Positions 1 through 9,300 of a DNA stretch of 64,000 bases are shown here, one piece after another. Position numbers and translations under genes: made by a program. Within the stretch, counting starts at the first letter, position 1; each line of letters starts with the position of its first letter. The notes under the pieces are model-generated. The model made no database searches. It was not told where the DNA came from and saw only the letters and a program-made list of their open reading frames with translations. The DNA is taken from NCBI RefSeq assembly GCF_026339955.1, contig NZ_JAPEPW010000001.1, positions 496,001 through 560,000 of the forward strand, written 5' to 3'. This stretch comes from Streptomyces sp. NBC_01549 (GTDB lineage Bacteria; Actinomycetota; Actinomycetes; Streptomycetales; Streptomycetaceae).

Positions 1-537
1 CTCCGTCCTCACCTCGGCGTTCTCGATCTCCGCCACGCCCCGCAGGACGTGCACCTTGCGAAATCCCTCGCGCTCCAAGTGCCGCAGGGAACGGCGGAGT
101 TCACGGATGTGGCGCTGGATGACGCGGCGCGGCATGTCGGCGCGGTCGGTACGGGAGGCGTTGCGTTCGGCGCACACCTCCTCGGGCACGTCCAGCACGA
201 TCGCGATGGGCAGCACGTCGTACTCTCTGGCGAGTTCGATCAGCTGACGGCGGCTCTCCTGCTGGACGTTGGTGGCGTCCACGACGGTGCGCCGGCCGGC
301 CGCGAGCCGCTTGCCCGCGATGTAGTGCAGGACGTCGAAGGCGTCGCCGCTGGCGCTCTGGTCGTTCTCGTCGTCGGCGACAAGACCGCGGCAGAAGTCG
401 CTGGAGATGACCTCGGTCGGCTTGAAGTGCCGACGGGCGAAAGTGGACTTGCCGGAGCCGGACGCGCCGATCAGGACAACAAGGGAGAGGTCGGTGACGG
501 GCAGGGTACGCCCCTTGGTGCTGTCGTTGCCGGTCAT
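1..537 (-). CDS. pnkp: Polynucleotide kinase-phosphatase (Pnkp), N-terminal part; gene runs off the left edge
   Basis: Reading the reverse strand from ATG at 537 gives a P-loop kinase with GASGSGKST at about residues 24-32, followed by SSDFCRG and VVDATNVQ, as in the 5'-kinase domain of bacterial Pnkp. The family normally has kinase, phosphatase and ligase domains; only the first ~179 residues are in the window, so the other domains are inferred. The ATG overlaps the stop of the upstream hen1 gene as ATGA (534-537), so the two are translationally coupled. In characterised bacteria Pnkp and Hen1 together repair ribotoxin-cleaved RNA: Pnkp heals and seals the ends and Hen1 adds a protective 2'-O-methyl. 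The gene is open to the edge and not visibly damaged. Confidence 0.9.
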   Translation of the reverse strand, partial: MTGNDSTKGRTLPVTDLSLVVLIGASGSGKSTFARRHFKPTEVISSDFCRGLVADDENDQSASGDAFDVLHYIAGKRLAAGRRTVVDATNVQQESRRQLIELAREYDVLPIAIVLDVPEEVCAERNASRTDRADMPRRVIQRHIRELRRSLRHLEREGFRKVHVLRGVAEIENAEVRTE

Positions 538-2045
538 GCGGCCTTCTCCTCCTTCGTGGTGGTCGGGGTGCCGGTGGTGGCGGTGGTAGCAGTGGTGCCG
601 GTGGTGTCGGCGAGGGTGAAGACGGCCATCTGGGTCGGCGGACCGACCTCCGGGTCGTCGGGCCCGACGGGCGTGAACTCCACGTCGTATCCGTGCCGCC
701 CGGCCACCTGGTGGGCCCAGGTCCGAAACTCCTCCCGAGTCCATTCGAAGCGGTGGTCGCCGTGGCGGGAGTGTCCGGCCGGGAGGGTCTCCCAGCGGAC
801 GTTGTACTCGACGTTCGGCGTCGTCACCAGGACCGTACGGGGGCGGGCGGAGCCGAAGACGGCGTACTCCAGGGCGGGCAGCCGGGGCAGGTCGAGGTGC
901 TCGACGACCTCGCTGAGCACGGCGGCGTCGTACCCCTTGAGACGCTTGTCGGTGTACGCGAGCGAGCCCTGCAGGAGCCGCACGCGCGCGGCCTGCCGCT
1001 CGCCCATCCGGTCCAGCTTGAGCCGACGCGAGGCGACGGTCAGCGCGCGTATCGACACATCGACGCCGACGATCTCGGTGAACCGTACGTCCTTGAGCAG
1101 CGCCTGCACCAACTGCCCCTGTCCGCAGCCGAGGTCGAGGACGCGGGCCGCGCCGGACGCGTGCAGCGCGGCGAGGATCGCGTCCCGACGCTGGACGGCG
1201 AGCGGAACCGGCTTCTCCTCCGTGTCCGCCTCCTCGTCGACCGCGTTGTCGATCTCCTCGACCTCGGTGTCGTCGGCCTCGGCAAGCCGGACGAGTTCCA
1301 GCCGCTGCATCGCCTCCCGCGTCAGCGACCAGCGGCGCGCGAGATACCGGTCGGCGATCAGCTTCTGCTCGGGGTGGTCCGGCAGCCAGCCCTCGCCCGC
1401 CCGCAGCAGCTTGTCGACCTCGTCGGACGACACCCAGTAGTGCTTGGCGTCGTCGAGCACCGGAAGCAGGACGTAGAGGTGGCGCAGGGCTTCGGCGAGC
1501 GTCAGACCGGTTCCCTCCAGTTCCAGGCGTACGTAGCGGGAGTCGCCCCACTCGGGGAACTCCGCGTCCAGCGCCACGGCCACGACCGTCACCGTCCACC
1601 CGAGCGGCTCGAACAGCTTGCGTACGAGGTCGGCGCCGCCCCTGGCGGGAAGCGCGGGTACCTCGATCCGCAGGGGCAGCGACCGCGCGGGCAGGTCCGG
1701 CTTCGCCGCACACTGGCCCTTCATCGCGCTGGAGAACACCGCGCTCAGCGCCACGGCGAGCAGGGACGAGGCGGCGTACGGGCGGTCGTTGACGTACTGC
1801 GCGAGCGCGGCGTCGGGTGCGCCGCCGCGGCCCTTGCCCTTGCCACGCCGGACCAGCGCCACCGCGTCGACCTCCAGCAACAGCGCGGCCGTGCACCGCT
1901 CGACGGACGCCTCGGGGTAGAGGACGTGCGCCGTGCCGTAGGAGGTCGAGAACGCCTGCGCCTTCTCGGGATGCTTGTGCAGCAGGAAGCCGAGGTCGGT
2001 GGCGGGGCGCTCTGGGCTACCGGTGGTACTGATCGTCAGGAACAC
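534..2045 (-). CDS. hen1: 3'-terminal RNA ribose 2'-O-methyltransferase Hen1
   Basis: 503 residues from a GTG at 2045 (peptide begins VFLTISTTGS); the frame is open further upstream but that extension has no family character. The N-terminal ~250 residues match the bacterial-specific Hen1 half. The C-terminal half is a class I SAM methyltransferase with VLDLGCGQGQL near residue 301. The Hen1 metal site is present: E-x-x-E-H (EVVEH, about 378) with the further His in GDHRFEW (about 427), the set that binds the divalent ion and selects the 3'-terminal ribose. It overlaps the Pnkp start by four bases. The length fits bacterial Hen1 (~450-500). The upstream 282-bp divergent gap to the oxidoreductase at 2328 presumably holds its promoter. 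Confidence 0.92.
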   Translation of the reverse strand: MFLTISTTGSPERPATDLGFLLHKHPEKAQAFSTSYGTAHVLYPEASVERCTAALLLEVDAVALVRRGKGKGRGGAPDAALAQYVNDRPYAASSLLAVALSAVFSSAMKGQCAAKPDLPARSLPLRIEVPALPARGGADLVRKLFEPLGWTVTVVAVALDAEFPEWGDSRYVRLELEGTGLTLAEALRHLYVLLPVLDDAKHYWVSSDEVDKLLRAGEGWLPDHPEQKLIADRYLARRWSLTREAMQRLELVRLAEADDTEVEEIDNAVDEEADTEEKPVPLAVQRRDAILAALHASGAARVLDLGCGQGQLVQALLKDVRFTEIVGVDVSIRALTVASRRLKLDRMGERQAARVRLLQGSLAYTDKRLKGYDAAVLSEVVEHLDLPRLPALEYAVFGSARPRTVLVTTPNVEYNVRWETLPAGHSRHGDHRFEWTREEFRTWAHQVAGRHGYDVEFTPVGPDDPEVGPPTQMAVFTLADTTGTTATTATTGTPTTTKEEKAA

Positions 2046-2327
2046 TGTGAGTCTGCCTCGAAACGTCTTCTGAGCTGTGGTTTCCTCACCCGCGCCGAGC
2101 GCCGGTGAACCACAGCGATGGGAAGCGCGCCGGGGGATCACTGCTCCCGGCCTGTCGTCGACGCGCCCGTCCCAACGTATAGCGAACGCCCCCGGGCGAC
2201 CCGGGAATTTTCCCTCCCCGGTCCTGGCGAGGGCGGCCAGGTCCTGTGCCGGCAGGAGAGCGGCCTGTTTCGGGTGGGGCAGCGGTTCCAGCCAGGTCGG
2301 CTGATGTGACCGGTGCATGATGGATGC

Positions 2328-3251
2328 ATGGATCTTCGAGTCTTCACAGAACCGCAGCAAGGAGCGACCTACCAGACGCTGCTCCGCGTCGCCAAGGCCG
2401 CCGAAGACCTCAACTACGGAGCCTTCTTCCGTTCTGACCACTACCTGCACATGGGATCCGTCGACGGGCTCCCCGGGCCCACCGACGCCTGGATCACGCT
2501 GGCCGGTCTCGCCCGCGAGACGAACCGGATCCGCCTCGGCACGCTCATGACGGCCGGTACCTTCCGCCTCCCCGGCGTCCTGGCCATCCAGGTCGCGCAG
2601 GTCGACCAGATGTCGGGTGGGCGGGTGGAACTCGGTCTGGGCTCCGGCTGGTACGAGGCCGAGCACGAGGCGTACGGGATTCCGTTCCCCAAGGAGAAGT
2701 TCGGGCGGCTGGAGGAACAACTCGCCATCGTCACGGGCCTGTGGGAGACACCCGTCGGTGAACGGTTCACCTACGAGGGGAAGTACTACCAGCTCAAGGA
2801 CTCCCCCGCGCTTCCCAAGCCCGCGCAGCCGAAGGTGCCGGTCCTGATCGGCGGGCACGGTGCCAAGCGGACGCCCGAGCTGACGGCGCGGTACGCCGAC
2901 GAGTTCAACATTCCCTTCGCCTCCCTCGCGGACACGGAGCAGCAGTTCCAGCGGGTGCGGGCGGCGGCCGAGCGGGCCGGGCGCAAGGGGGACGACCTTG
3001 TGTACTCGAACGCGCTCGTCGCCTGTGTCGGCAGGAACGACAGCGAGGTGAAGCGGCGCGCGGACGCCATCGGGCGGGACGTCGACGAGCTCAAGGCGAA
3101 CGGGCTCGCGGGCTCCCCGGCGGAGGTCGTCGAGAGGATCGCCCAGTATCAGGCCGTCGGATCGCAGCGCATGTACCTGCAGATGCTGGACCTCGATGAC
3201 CTGGATCACCTGGAGTTGATCGCCGCGGAGGTCATGCCGCAGCTCGGCTGA
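2328..3251 (+). CDS. LLM-class F420-dependent oxidoreductase
   Basis: 307 residues beginning MDLRVFTEPQQGATYQTLL, the usual opening of actinobacterial luciferase-like (TIM-barrel) F420-dependent enzymes. RSDHYL near residue 38, the block around GRVELGLGSGWYEAEH near 101-116, and VLIGGHGAKRTPELTARYAD are characteristic of the family. ATG 2328 is preferred to a GTG 15 bases upstream because homologues start MDLR. Substrate unknown; such enzymes pass hydride to or from coenzyme F420 in the cytosol. It is monocistronic and divergent from hen1-pnkp. Confidence 0.88.
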   Translation: MDLRVFTEPQQGATYQTLLRVAKAAEDLNYGAFFRSDHYLHMGSVDGLPGPTDAWITLAGLARETNRIRLGTLMTAGTFRLPGVLAIQVAQVDQMSGGRVELGLGSGWYEAEHEAYGIPFPKEKFGRLEEQLAIVTGLWETPVGERFTYEGKYYQLKDSPALPKPAQPKVPVLIGGHGAKRTPELTARYADEFNIPFASLADTEQQFQRVRAAAERAGRKGDDLVYSNALVACVGRNDSEVKRRADAIGRDVDELKANGLAGSPAEVVERIAQYQAVGSQRMYLQMLDLDDLDHLELIAAEVMPQLG

Positions 3252-3456
3252 GGTCGCGTTCCCCGGACCCCGGTGGGTGGGATCCGTCAACCTCTATGCA
3301 GCGCGGGTCCGTGGGAGTGCCCCCGGTCGGTGGTGATCGTTGGACTCGGGCGGAGCCAGACCGCCCGGCGCCGGGGTGTGTTGGTTGCCTGCGGGTGGGT
3401 GGGGGGTGAGCGCGCAGTCCCCCGCCCCCTGAGGCGGGACCCGCCCCGCATCCCCG

Positions 3457-3933
3457 TCACCCCATCGCCCGCCCCCGCTCCACCACCCCCTGATCCCGTG
3501 CCGCCAACCGTCTCAGCATCTCCAGAACCCGGTCCCGGGACTCGTCCGCCGCGTCGATCGCCTCCATGCACTGCCAGTAGGTCCCCTGATCGTCCGCCGC
3601 GCAGGCGATACCGACGAGAGCGATACCGACCTCACCGAGAAGACCCCCGAGGCTCAGCAGGGACTCCCGCGCATCACCCAGCTCGGTGAGCTGAGCGGCG
3701 CGCAGGTCGGCCACGTCGAGCGGGGGCGCGTTCAGCACACCGCAGCCCCGGCCCGCCAGCTCGGTCAGTCCGAGCGCCTCGCCCCGGAGCTCCGGCGGTC
3801 CCGAGACGGCGAAGCGACTCCCTATGGCCTGGGCCAGAGCCTGCGCCTGCCACGCCTCCGCGATCACCTCGACCGTCTCCCCGCTCCCCGAGAGGGCACG
3901 CCTGCTCGCCCCGATGAGCCGCACCGCGTCCAT
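3457..3933 (-). CDS. Hypothetical actinobacterial protein (possibly DUF6099-like)
   Basis: 158 residues, Ala/Leu/Arg rich and mainly helical, starting MDAVRLIGASRRAL. No signal peptide, membrane segment or catalytic motif is visible. It resembles a small uncharacterised Streptomyces family that I associate with DUF6099, from memory only. Codon positions show the usual high third-position GC, so the frame is real. The 205 bases between the preceding oxidoreductase and this gene hold no convincing gene. Confidence 0.65.
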   Translation of the reverse strand: MDAVRLIGASRRALSGSGETVEVIAEAWQAQALAQAIGSRFAVSGPPELRGEALGLTELAGRGCGVLNAPPLDVADLRAAQLTELGDARESLLSLGGLLGEVGIALVGIACAADDQGTYWQCMEAIDAADESRDRVLEMLRRLAARDQGVVERGRAMG

Positions 3934-4176
3934 GCGCTGCCCCCGTCTGTCCCGACGCGCTCATCGCACGTCCGCCCGAACTCCCCTGTCCACTACCCAG
4001 AGTGAGAGCCCGCGAGACGAAAAGCCAGAGGAAGACCGAAATCTGTGGACACAGAATTGAATGTGGACAACTCAACGACTCCGGAGAGTGACAGTCGAAG
4101 CAATCGGACCCGTCGCTTCCCCGGCGCCCCCACCGCAGCACCTCCACGACGCCACCGCGCGGCCGCCCGCCTCCCG

Positions 4177-4515
4177 CTATGCCCCCTCCCCCACCGGAAA
4201 CCTCCGCTCGTTCCGGTCGATCTTCGCGTCGAGCGCCGCCAGCGCGTCGATGCCGAGTACCTCGCACAGTTGCAGCAGATACGCCAGCACGTCCGCCACC
4301 TCGTCCGTGACACGGTGCGCGGTGTCCGCGTCATCCATGACACGCGCCGACTCCTCGGGCGTCAGCCACTGGAAGATCTCGACCAGTTCGGACGCCTCCA
4401 CGCTCAGCGCGGCGACCAGGTTCTTCGGCGTGTGGTACTGCTGCCAGTTCCGCGCGGCCGCGAACTCGGCCAGCCTGCGCTGCAACTTCGCCACGTCCAG
4501 TTCGCTTTCACTCAC
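4177..4515 (-). CDS. MazG-like nucleotide pyrophosphohydrolase
   Basis: 112 residues from GTG 4515 (MSESELDVAKLQ). The all-alpha NTP-PPase metal-binding signature is visible: the E-x-x-E helix in EASELVEIFQW and the E-x-x-D helix in DEVADVLAYLL. Size and motifs fit the short single-domain MazG-like/iMazG proteins that hydrolyse (d)NTPs to NMP and pyrophosphate. The start overlaps the stop of the upstream ATPase (GTGA, 4512-4515), which decides the start and indicates coupling. The frame extends upstream to 4608 but lies inside the ATPase gene. Confidence 0.85.
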   Translation of the reverse strand: MSESELDVAKLQRRLAEFAAARNWQQYHTPKNLVAALSVEASELVEIFQWLTPEESARVMDDADTAHRVTDEVADVLAYLLQLCEVLGIDALAALDAKIDRNERRFPVGEGA

Positions 4516-5669
4516 GGCGTCAGGTCTACCACCGCGACCCCCGGCACCTCGCACACCCGGACGGCATCGCTCACCGCACCCACCAGCCGGATGTGCCCCC
4601 GCTCGCACATCCGCGCCGCCAGCCGCACCAACTCTCCGGCCTGCCGCACGTCCAGCCCCCGGTCGAGGCCGTCGGCCAGCACCGTCAGCGTCTGCAGCGC
4701 GGCCGGGACCTCACCCGCCGGGTCGACCTCCAGCACCCCGGGCCCGGTGAGCAGCACCAGGGCCAGCGCCAGATACCTCAACTCGCCGTCCCCGAGCAGC
4801 CCCAGATGCGTACGGACGCCGTCCCCGCGGTCGAGGAGCGCGCGGACGGTGCCGTCGCCGAGCGGCTCGGCCAGCACGTCCGCGACGGGGCCCGCGCAGC
4901 CGGCCCGCACCGCCGTGACCAGGTGCGCGTAGCGGTGGCCGCACTCCGAGCGGGTGCGCCACAGCACCTCGGCGAGGTTGTCGCAGCCCCGGAGCAGCCG
5001 CCCCGCGCCGAGCGGGGCGGCGGCGCGCATCCGCCGGGGGCTCGGGTCGCAGGCGTACACGGCCCGCAGGGCGACCACCATCTGCTCGGCCGCGGCGAGG
5101 ACCCGGCGCTCGCCGTCCGTCCGGCCGGAGACGCGCAGCGGCAGCAGCGCGGTGCCGAGGCGGTCGTCGGGGAGCGGGCCCCGGGTCACCGCCGACGAGC
5201 CCGCCGTGTACCAGGCCGCCTGGACCACACGGCGCCCCGGATCCCGTAGCGCGGTCTCCAGGAGGGTCAGCCCGCCCGCGGTCAACCGCTCGCCGACGAT
5301 GCGCAGTTCGGGCTCGGCCTGGACGGCGACATCGAGCCGTACGGGTCCTTCGGGGCCGTCGGCCGTGCAGCCGATGCGGAACCCGCGCCGTCGCTGGGCG
5401 TCGGGCAGGGCCCGCTCGGGCACACAGGCGACCGGGTCCGGGAACACCTCACCCAGCGAGGCGCCGCCGCCGAGCCGCGCCAGCGCCTCGTACGCCCGCA
5501 GGGCAGTGGTCTTGCCGCTGCCGCTGGGGCCGGCGAAGAGGGTGAGCGGTCCGAGCGGGAAACGGGCGCGCCGGTGTGCGGCGAAGGCGGCGAGCCTGAG
5601 CTCGGTGGCGCCGGGCCGGTCGGGGCACGCCTCGGCCCGGGCGGGGGCCGCCAGAGATGACACGGTCAT
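4512..5669 (-). CDS. P-loop ATP-binding protein (SMC/ABC-like)
   Basis: 385 residues. Walker A is GPSGSGKTT near residue 48, preceded by RARFPLGPLTLFAG, as in RecF/SMC-like or ABC-type ATPases that bind ATP beside a central insert. A candidate late motif is LLGDGELRYLALALVLL (about 287-303), which resembles a degenerate signature/Walker B region, followed by an ATP-head end. No membrane segment. It forms a two-gene unit with the MazG-like gene. The substrate is not evident; a housekeeping or defence role are both possible. Confidence 0.75.
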   Translation of the reverse strand: MTVSSLAAPARAEACPDRPGATELRLAAFAAHRRARFPLGPLTLFAGPSGSGKTTALRAYEALARLGGGASLGEVFPDPVACVPERALPDAQRRRGFRIGCTADGPEGPVRLDVAVQAEPELRIVGERLTAGGLTLLETALRDPGRRVVQAAWYTAGSSAVTRGPLPDDRLGTALLPLRVSGRTDGERRVLAAAEQMVVALRAVYACDPSPRRMRAAAPLGAGRLLRGCDNLAEVLWRTRSECGHRYAHLVTAVRAGCAGPVADVLAEPLGDGTVRALLDRGDGVRTHLGLLGDGELRYLALALVLLTGPGVLEVDPAGEVPAALQTLTVLADGLDRGLDVRQAGELVRLAARMCERGHIRLVGAVSDAVRVCEVPGVAVVDLTP

Positions 5670-5792
5670 ATGTGGACGGTAAGGGGCCCCCGCCGGACGA
5701 ACCGCAGGCGAACCGTTACGCCCTGTTGACCTTCCTACGATCGGGCGACCGGCGCGCGCCCGCGCGCGGGGCCCGGTCCTGGCCGCCCCCGG

Positions 5793-6182
5793 TCAGATCC
5801 CCGGCACCCCCGCCCCCTTCATCAGCCCTTGCACCTGGGTGCCACGCGGTGTCAGCAGGAACACGTTCCGGTCGACCCGGTGCATGCCGCTCGCCAGACC
5901 GAAGACGACCCCCGTGCTGAAGTCCAGCACCCGCTTGGCGACCTCGGTCTCCGCGCTGGTCAGGTCGAGCAGGACCGGGATGCCCGACATCAGCGTCTCC
6001 GCGACGTCGCGGGCGTCGGCGAACACATTGACCCGCAGCACCACGAAGCGTCGCCGCGCCTCGGTCACGGCCTCGGGTATCGACCGGTGGTTCACCGCCG
6101 AGGGCCAGGCGTCCCGGCCCCGCAGCGGAACGACCTGGGCGAGCCCTTCCCACTGCTCGTCGGTGACGTCGTGGCTGTTCAC
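5793..6182 (-). CDS. SepF-like cell-division protein
   Basis: 129 residues from GTG 6182, which has a purine-rich AGGACGGGGTGGG upstream; an ATG at 6227 in the same frame is the alternative. The body matches the SepF core: FVVLRVNVFADARDVAETLMSGIPVLLDLT followed by VAKRVLDFSTGVVFGL and a basic, glycine-rich end. SepF polymers bind FtsZ and the membrane. The short N-terminus and sequence resemble the additional SepF-like paralogues of Streptomyces rather than the dcw-cluster SepF. It stands alone, divergent from the nitrate reductase gene. Confidence 0.82.
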   Translation of the reverse strand: MNSHDVTDEQWEGLAQVVPLRGRDAWPSAVNHRSIPEAVTEARRRFVVLRVNVFADARDVAETLMSGIPVLLDLTSAETEVAKRVLDFSTGVVFGLASGMHRVDRNVFLLTPRGTQVQGLMKGAGVPGI

Positions 6183-6336
6183 TGGCCCACCCCGTCCTGG
6201 CTCGCACTCATTGTCTGCACCGGCCAATTCTTACGCATGGTCACCCGTTCGGCCCAACAGCGACACGGTCCGCGACACCCTCACATCGCCCGCCGACCGG
6301 TTGTGCAGCGGGCGTAACCCTCCAAGATCAGACCAT

Positions 6337-6352
6337 GTGACATCCGCGTAAC
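6337..6352 (+). promoter_or_regulatory. GlnR-box-like site upstream of the nitrate reductase
   Basis: GTGAC, six bases, GTAAC. The streptomycete GlnR half-sites are gTnAc-n6-GaAAc, so nine of ten consensus positions fit. It lies 24 bases before the nitrate reductase ATG. GlnR is known to control nitrate assimilation genes in Streptomyces; the assignment here is by motif and position only. Confidence 0.6.
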
Positions 6353-6362
6353 GGGCAATTCG

Positions 6363-6368
6363 TACTGT
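6363..6368 (+). promoter_or_regulatory. Possible -10 element of a leaderless nitrate reductase transcript
   Basis: TACTGT ends eight bases before the ATG at 6376, and there is no Shine-Dalgarno-like sequence in the gap. A start of transcription at or next to the ATG would give a leaderless mRNA, which is common in actinomycetes. Inference from spacing only. Confidence 0.35.
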
Positions 6369-6375
6369 CTTCGGC

Positions 6376-9300
6376 ATGACCACGACCCCCCGCCCGGAGC
6401 AGATCCGGACCGTCTGCTCGTACTGCGGTGTGGGCTGCGGCATGGTCCTCGACATCGGCCGGGGACCGGACGGACGGCGTACGGTCCTGAAGGCGTCCGG
6501 CGACAAGGAGCACCCCGCCAACTCCGGCCGGCTGTGCACCAAGGGCGCGACCACGGCCGACATGCTCGCCGCGCCCGGCCGGCTGACCACCGCGCTCGTG
6601 CGGGAGGACCGCGGCGAGGAGCCGCGGCCCGTCCCCGTCGACGCGGCCCTCGCCGAGACCGCCCGGCGCCTGCGCGCGATCATCGACGAGCACGGCCCGG
6701 ACGCCGTCGCCTTCTACGTCTCCGGGCAGATGACCCTCGAGGCGCAGTATCTCGCCAACAAGCTGGCCAAGGGCTTCGTGGGGACGAACCAGATCGAGTC
6801 GAACTCACGGCTGTGCATGGCGAGCGCGGGCACCGGCTACAAACTGTCGCTCGGCGCCGACGGACCGCCGGGGTCCTACGACGATCTCGACCGCGCGGAC
6901 GTGTTCCTCGTCATCGGGTCCAATATGGCCGACTGCCATCCGATCCTCTTCCTGCGGCTCATGGAGCGTGTGAAGGCGGGGGCCAAGCTGATCGTCGTGG
7001 ATCCGCGGCGCACCGCGACGGCGGCGAAGGCCGATCTGTTCCTGCAGATCAGGCCCGGGACCGATCTCGCGCTGCTCAACGGACTGCTGCACCTGCTGCA
7101 CGAAGGCGGGTACACGGACCCGGACTTCATCGCCCGGCACACCGAGGGCTGGGAGGCGATGCCCGCGTTCCTCGCCGACTATCCGCCCGCGGCCGTCGCC
7201 GAGATCACCGGCATCCCGGAGGACGACATCCGGGCGGCGGCGCGGCTGATCGGCGAGGCCGGGGAGTGGACGAGCTGCTGGACCATGGGGCTCAACCAGT
7301 CCACGCACGGCACCTGGAACACCAACGCGCTCGTCAATCTGCATCTCGCCACGGGCGCCATCTGCCGACCGGGCAGCGGGCCCTTCTCCCTCACCGGGCA
7401 GCCCAACGCCATGGGCGGGCGCGAGATGGGGTACATGGGGCCCGGGCTGCCCGGGCAGCGGTCGGTGCTGGTGGATGAGGAGCGTTCGTTCATCGAGGAG
7501 CTGTGGGGACTGCCGGTCGGGAGCATCCGGAAGGACGGGGTGGGGCAGGGCACCGTCGAGATGTTCCGGAAGATGGCCGAGGGGGACATCAAGGCCTGCT
7601 GGATCATCTGCACCAACCCTGTCGCCTCGGTCGCCAATCGCCGGACCGTCATCGAGGGGCTGGAAGCCGCCGAGTTCGTCGTCACCCAGGACGTCTTCGC
7701 CGAGACCGAGACCAACGCGTACGCCGATGTCGTGCTCCCCGGCGCGCTGTGGACGGAGGCCGAGGGCGTCCTGGTCAACAGCGAGCGGACGCTGACCCTG
7801 GCACGGCCCGTCGTCGACCCGCCCGGGGAGGCACGGGCGGACTGGCGGATCATCGCGGCCGTCGCCCGCGCCATGGGGTACGAGAAGGGGTTCTCGTACG
7901 ACAGTGCCGAGCAGATCTTCGAGGAGATCAAGGGGGCGTGGAATCCGAAGACCGGGTGGGATCTGCGGGGCGCCTCCTACGAGCGGCTGCGCGGCGGGCC
8001 CGTGCAGTGGCCGGTCGCGCGGGAGGACGGGCCCGCGCGCAATCCGATCCGGTATGTGGACGGGGAGGGGGACGGCGAGCTGTCGTTTCCCACCGCGAGC
8101 GGGCGGGCCGTCTTCCACGCGCGGCCCCATCTGCCGCCCGCGGAGATGCCCGACGACGACTTTCCGTTCGTCCTCAACACCGGGCGCCTGCAGCACCAGT
8201 GGCACACGCTGACCAAGACGGGGAAGGTCGCGAAGCTCAACAAGCTCAATCCCGGGCCGTTCGTGGAGCTGCATCCGCAGGACGCGGCCGCCCTCGGAGT
8301 GGCGGAGGGGGACTCGGTGGAGGTCGCCTCCCGGCGGGGGCGTGCCGTGTTGCCTGCGGTGGTGACGGACCGGGTGCGGGTGGGGTGCGTGTTCGCGCCG
8401 TTTCACTGGAACGACCTGTTCGGGGAGTACCTGAGCATCAACGCGGTGACCAGTGACGCGGTGGATCCGGTGTCGTTCCAGCCGGAGTTCAAGGTGTGCG
8501 CGGTGTCGCTGGCGCGCGTTGCCGCCCGAAGGGTTCTTCCGGAGACACCGGACGGATCGAGGATGCCCGACCGAGTCGAAACGACGCCCGGAGGCTTCGG
8601 CACGACGCCCGCGGGCTTCGGCACGGCATCCGGAGGCTTCGCCCTGGAGCCGGCTCCCCCGCCCGTTCTCTCCTCCGTCGAGCGGCAGTACCTCAGCGGC
8701 TTTCTCGCTGGGCTCCCCTCCGGGCTCCCGGGCGTACCCGTCCTGCCCCCGGACGCCCCCTTCGACCCCGAGCACGCCCTGTGGGTGAACGGCGTGCTCG
8801 CCGGGATGTACTCGCGCTCCGCGCCCCCGGTGGCCCTGGCGCCGGAGTCCGCGGGCCGTGAGGTGGTGGTGCTGTGGGCCTCGCAGACCGGGAACGCGGA
8901 GGAGTTCGCGACGGCCACCGCCGACCGGCTCGCCGCCACCGGGCACCGGGCGCGGCTGGTCGGCATGGACGAGGCGGACGTCGGCGCGCTCGCCCGCAGC
9001 GCCGATCTGCTCTTCATCACCAGCACCTTCGGGGACGGCGACGCGCCCGACAACGGGTCCGGCCTGTGGGACACCCTGTCCGCGCAGGAGGCCCCGCGGC
9101 TGGACGGCGTGCGCTACGCCGTGCTGGCTTTCGGCGACTCCTCGTACGACGACTTCTGCGGGCACGGACGTCGGCTGGACGCACGCCTTGACGAGTTGGG
9201 CGCCGTACGCCTGGCTCCCCGTACGGACTGCGAGCCGGACTACGAACCGTCCGCGGGTGCCTGGCTGGATCAGATCCTCACCGCGCTCGGCGGACGGACC

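Noticed and set aside
534..3290. Very long minus-strand frame (918 codons) extending hen1 upstream
   Set aside because: Only the part from 2045 has Hen1 character; the upstream half is antisense to the luciferase-like gene, a common artefact of high-GC DNA.
6805..9165. 786-codon minus-strand frame opposite the nitrate reductase
   Set aside because: Low-complexity Pro/Arg/Gly shadow; the plus strand carries an unmistakable enzyme.
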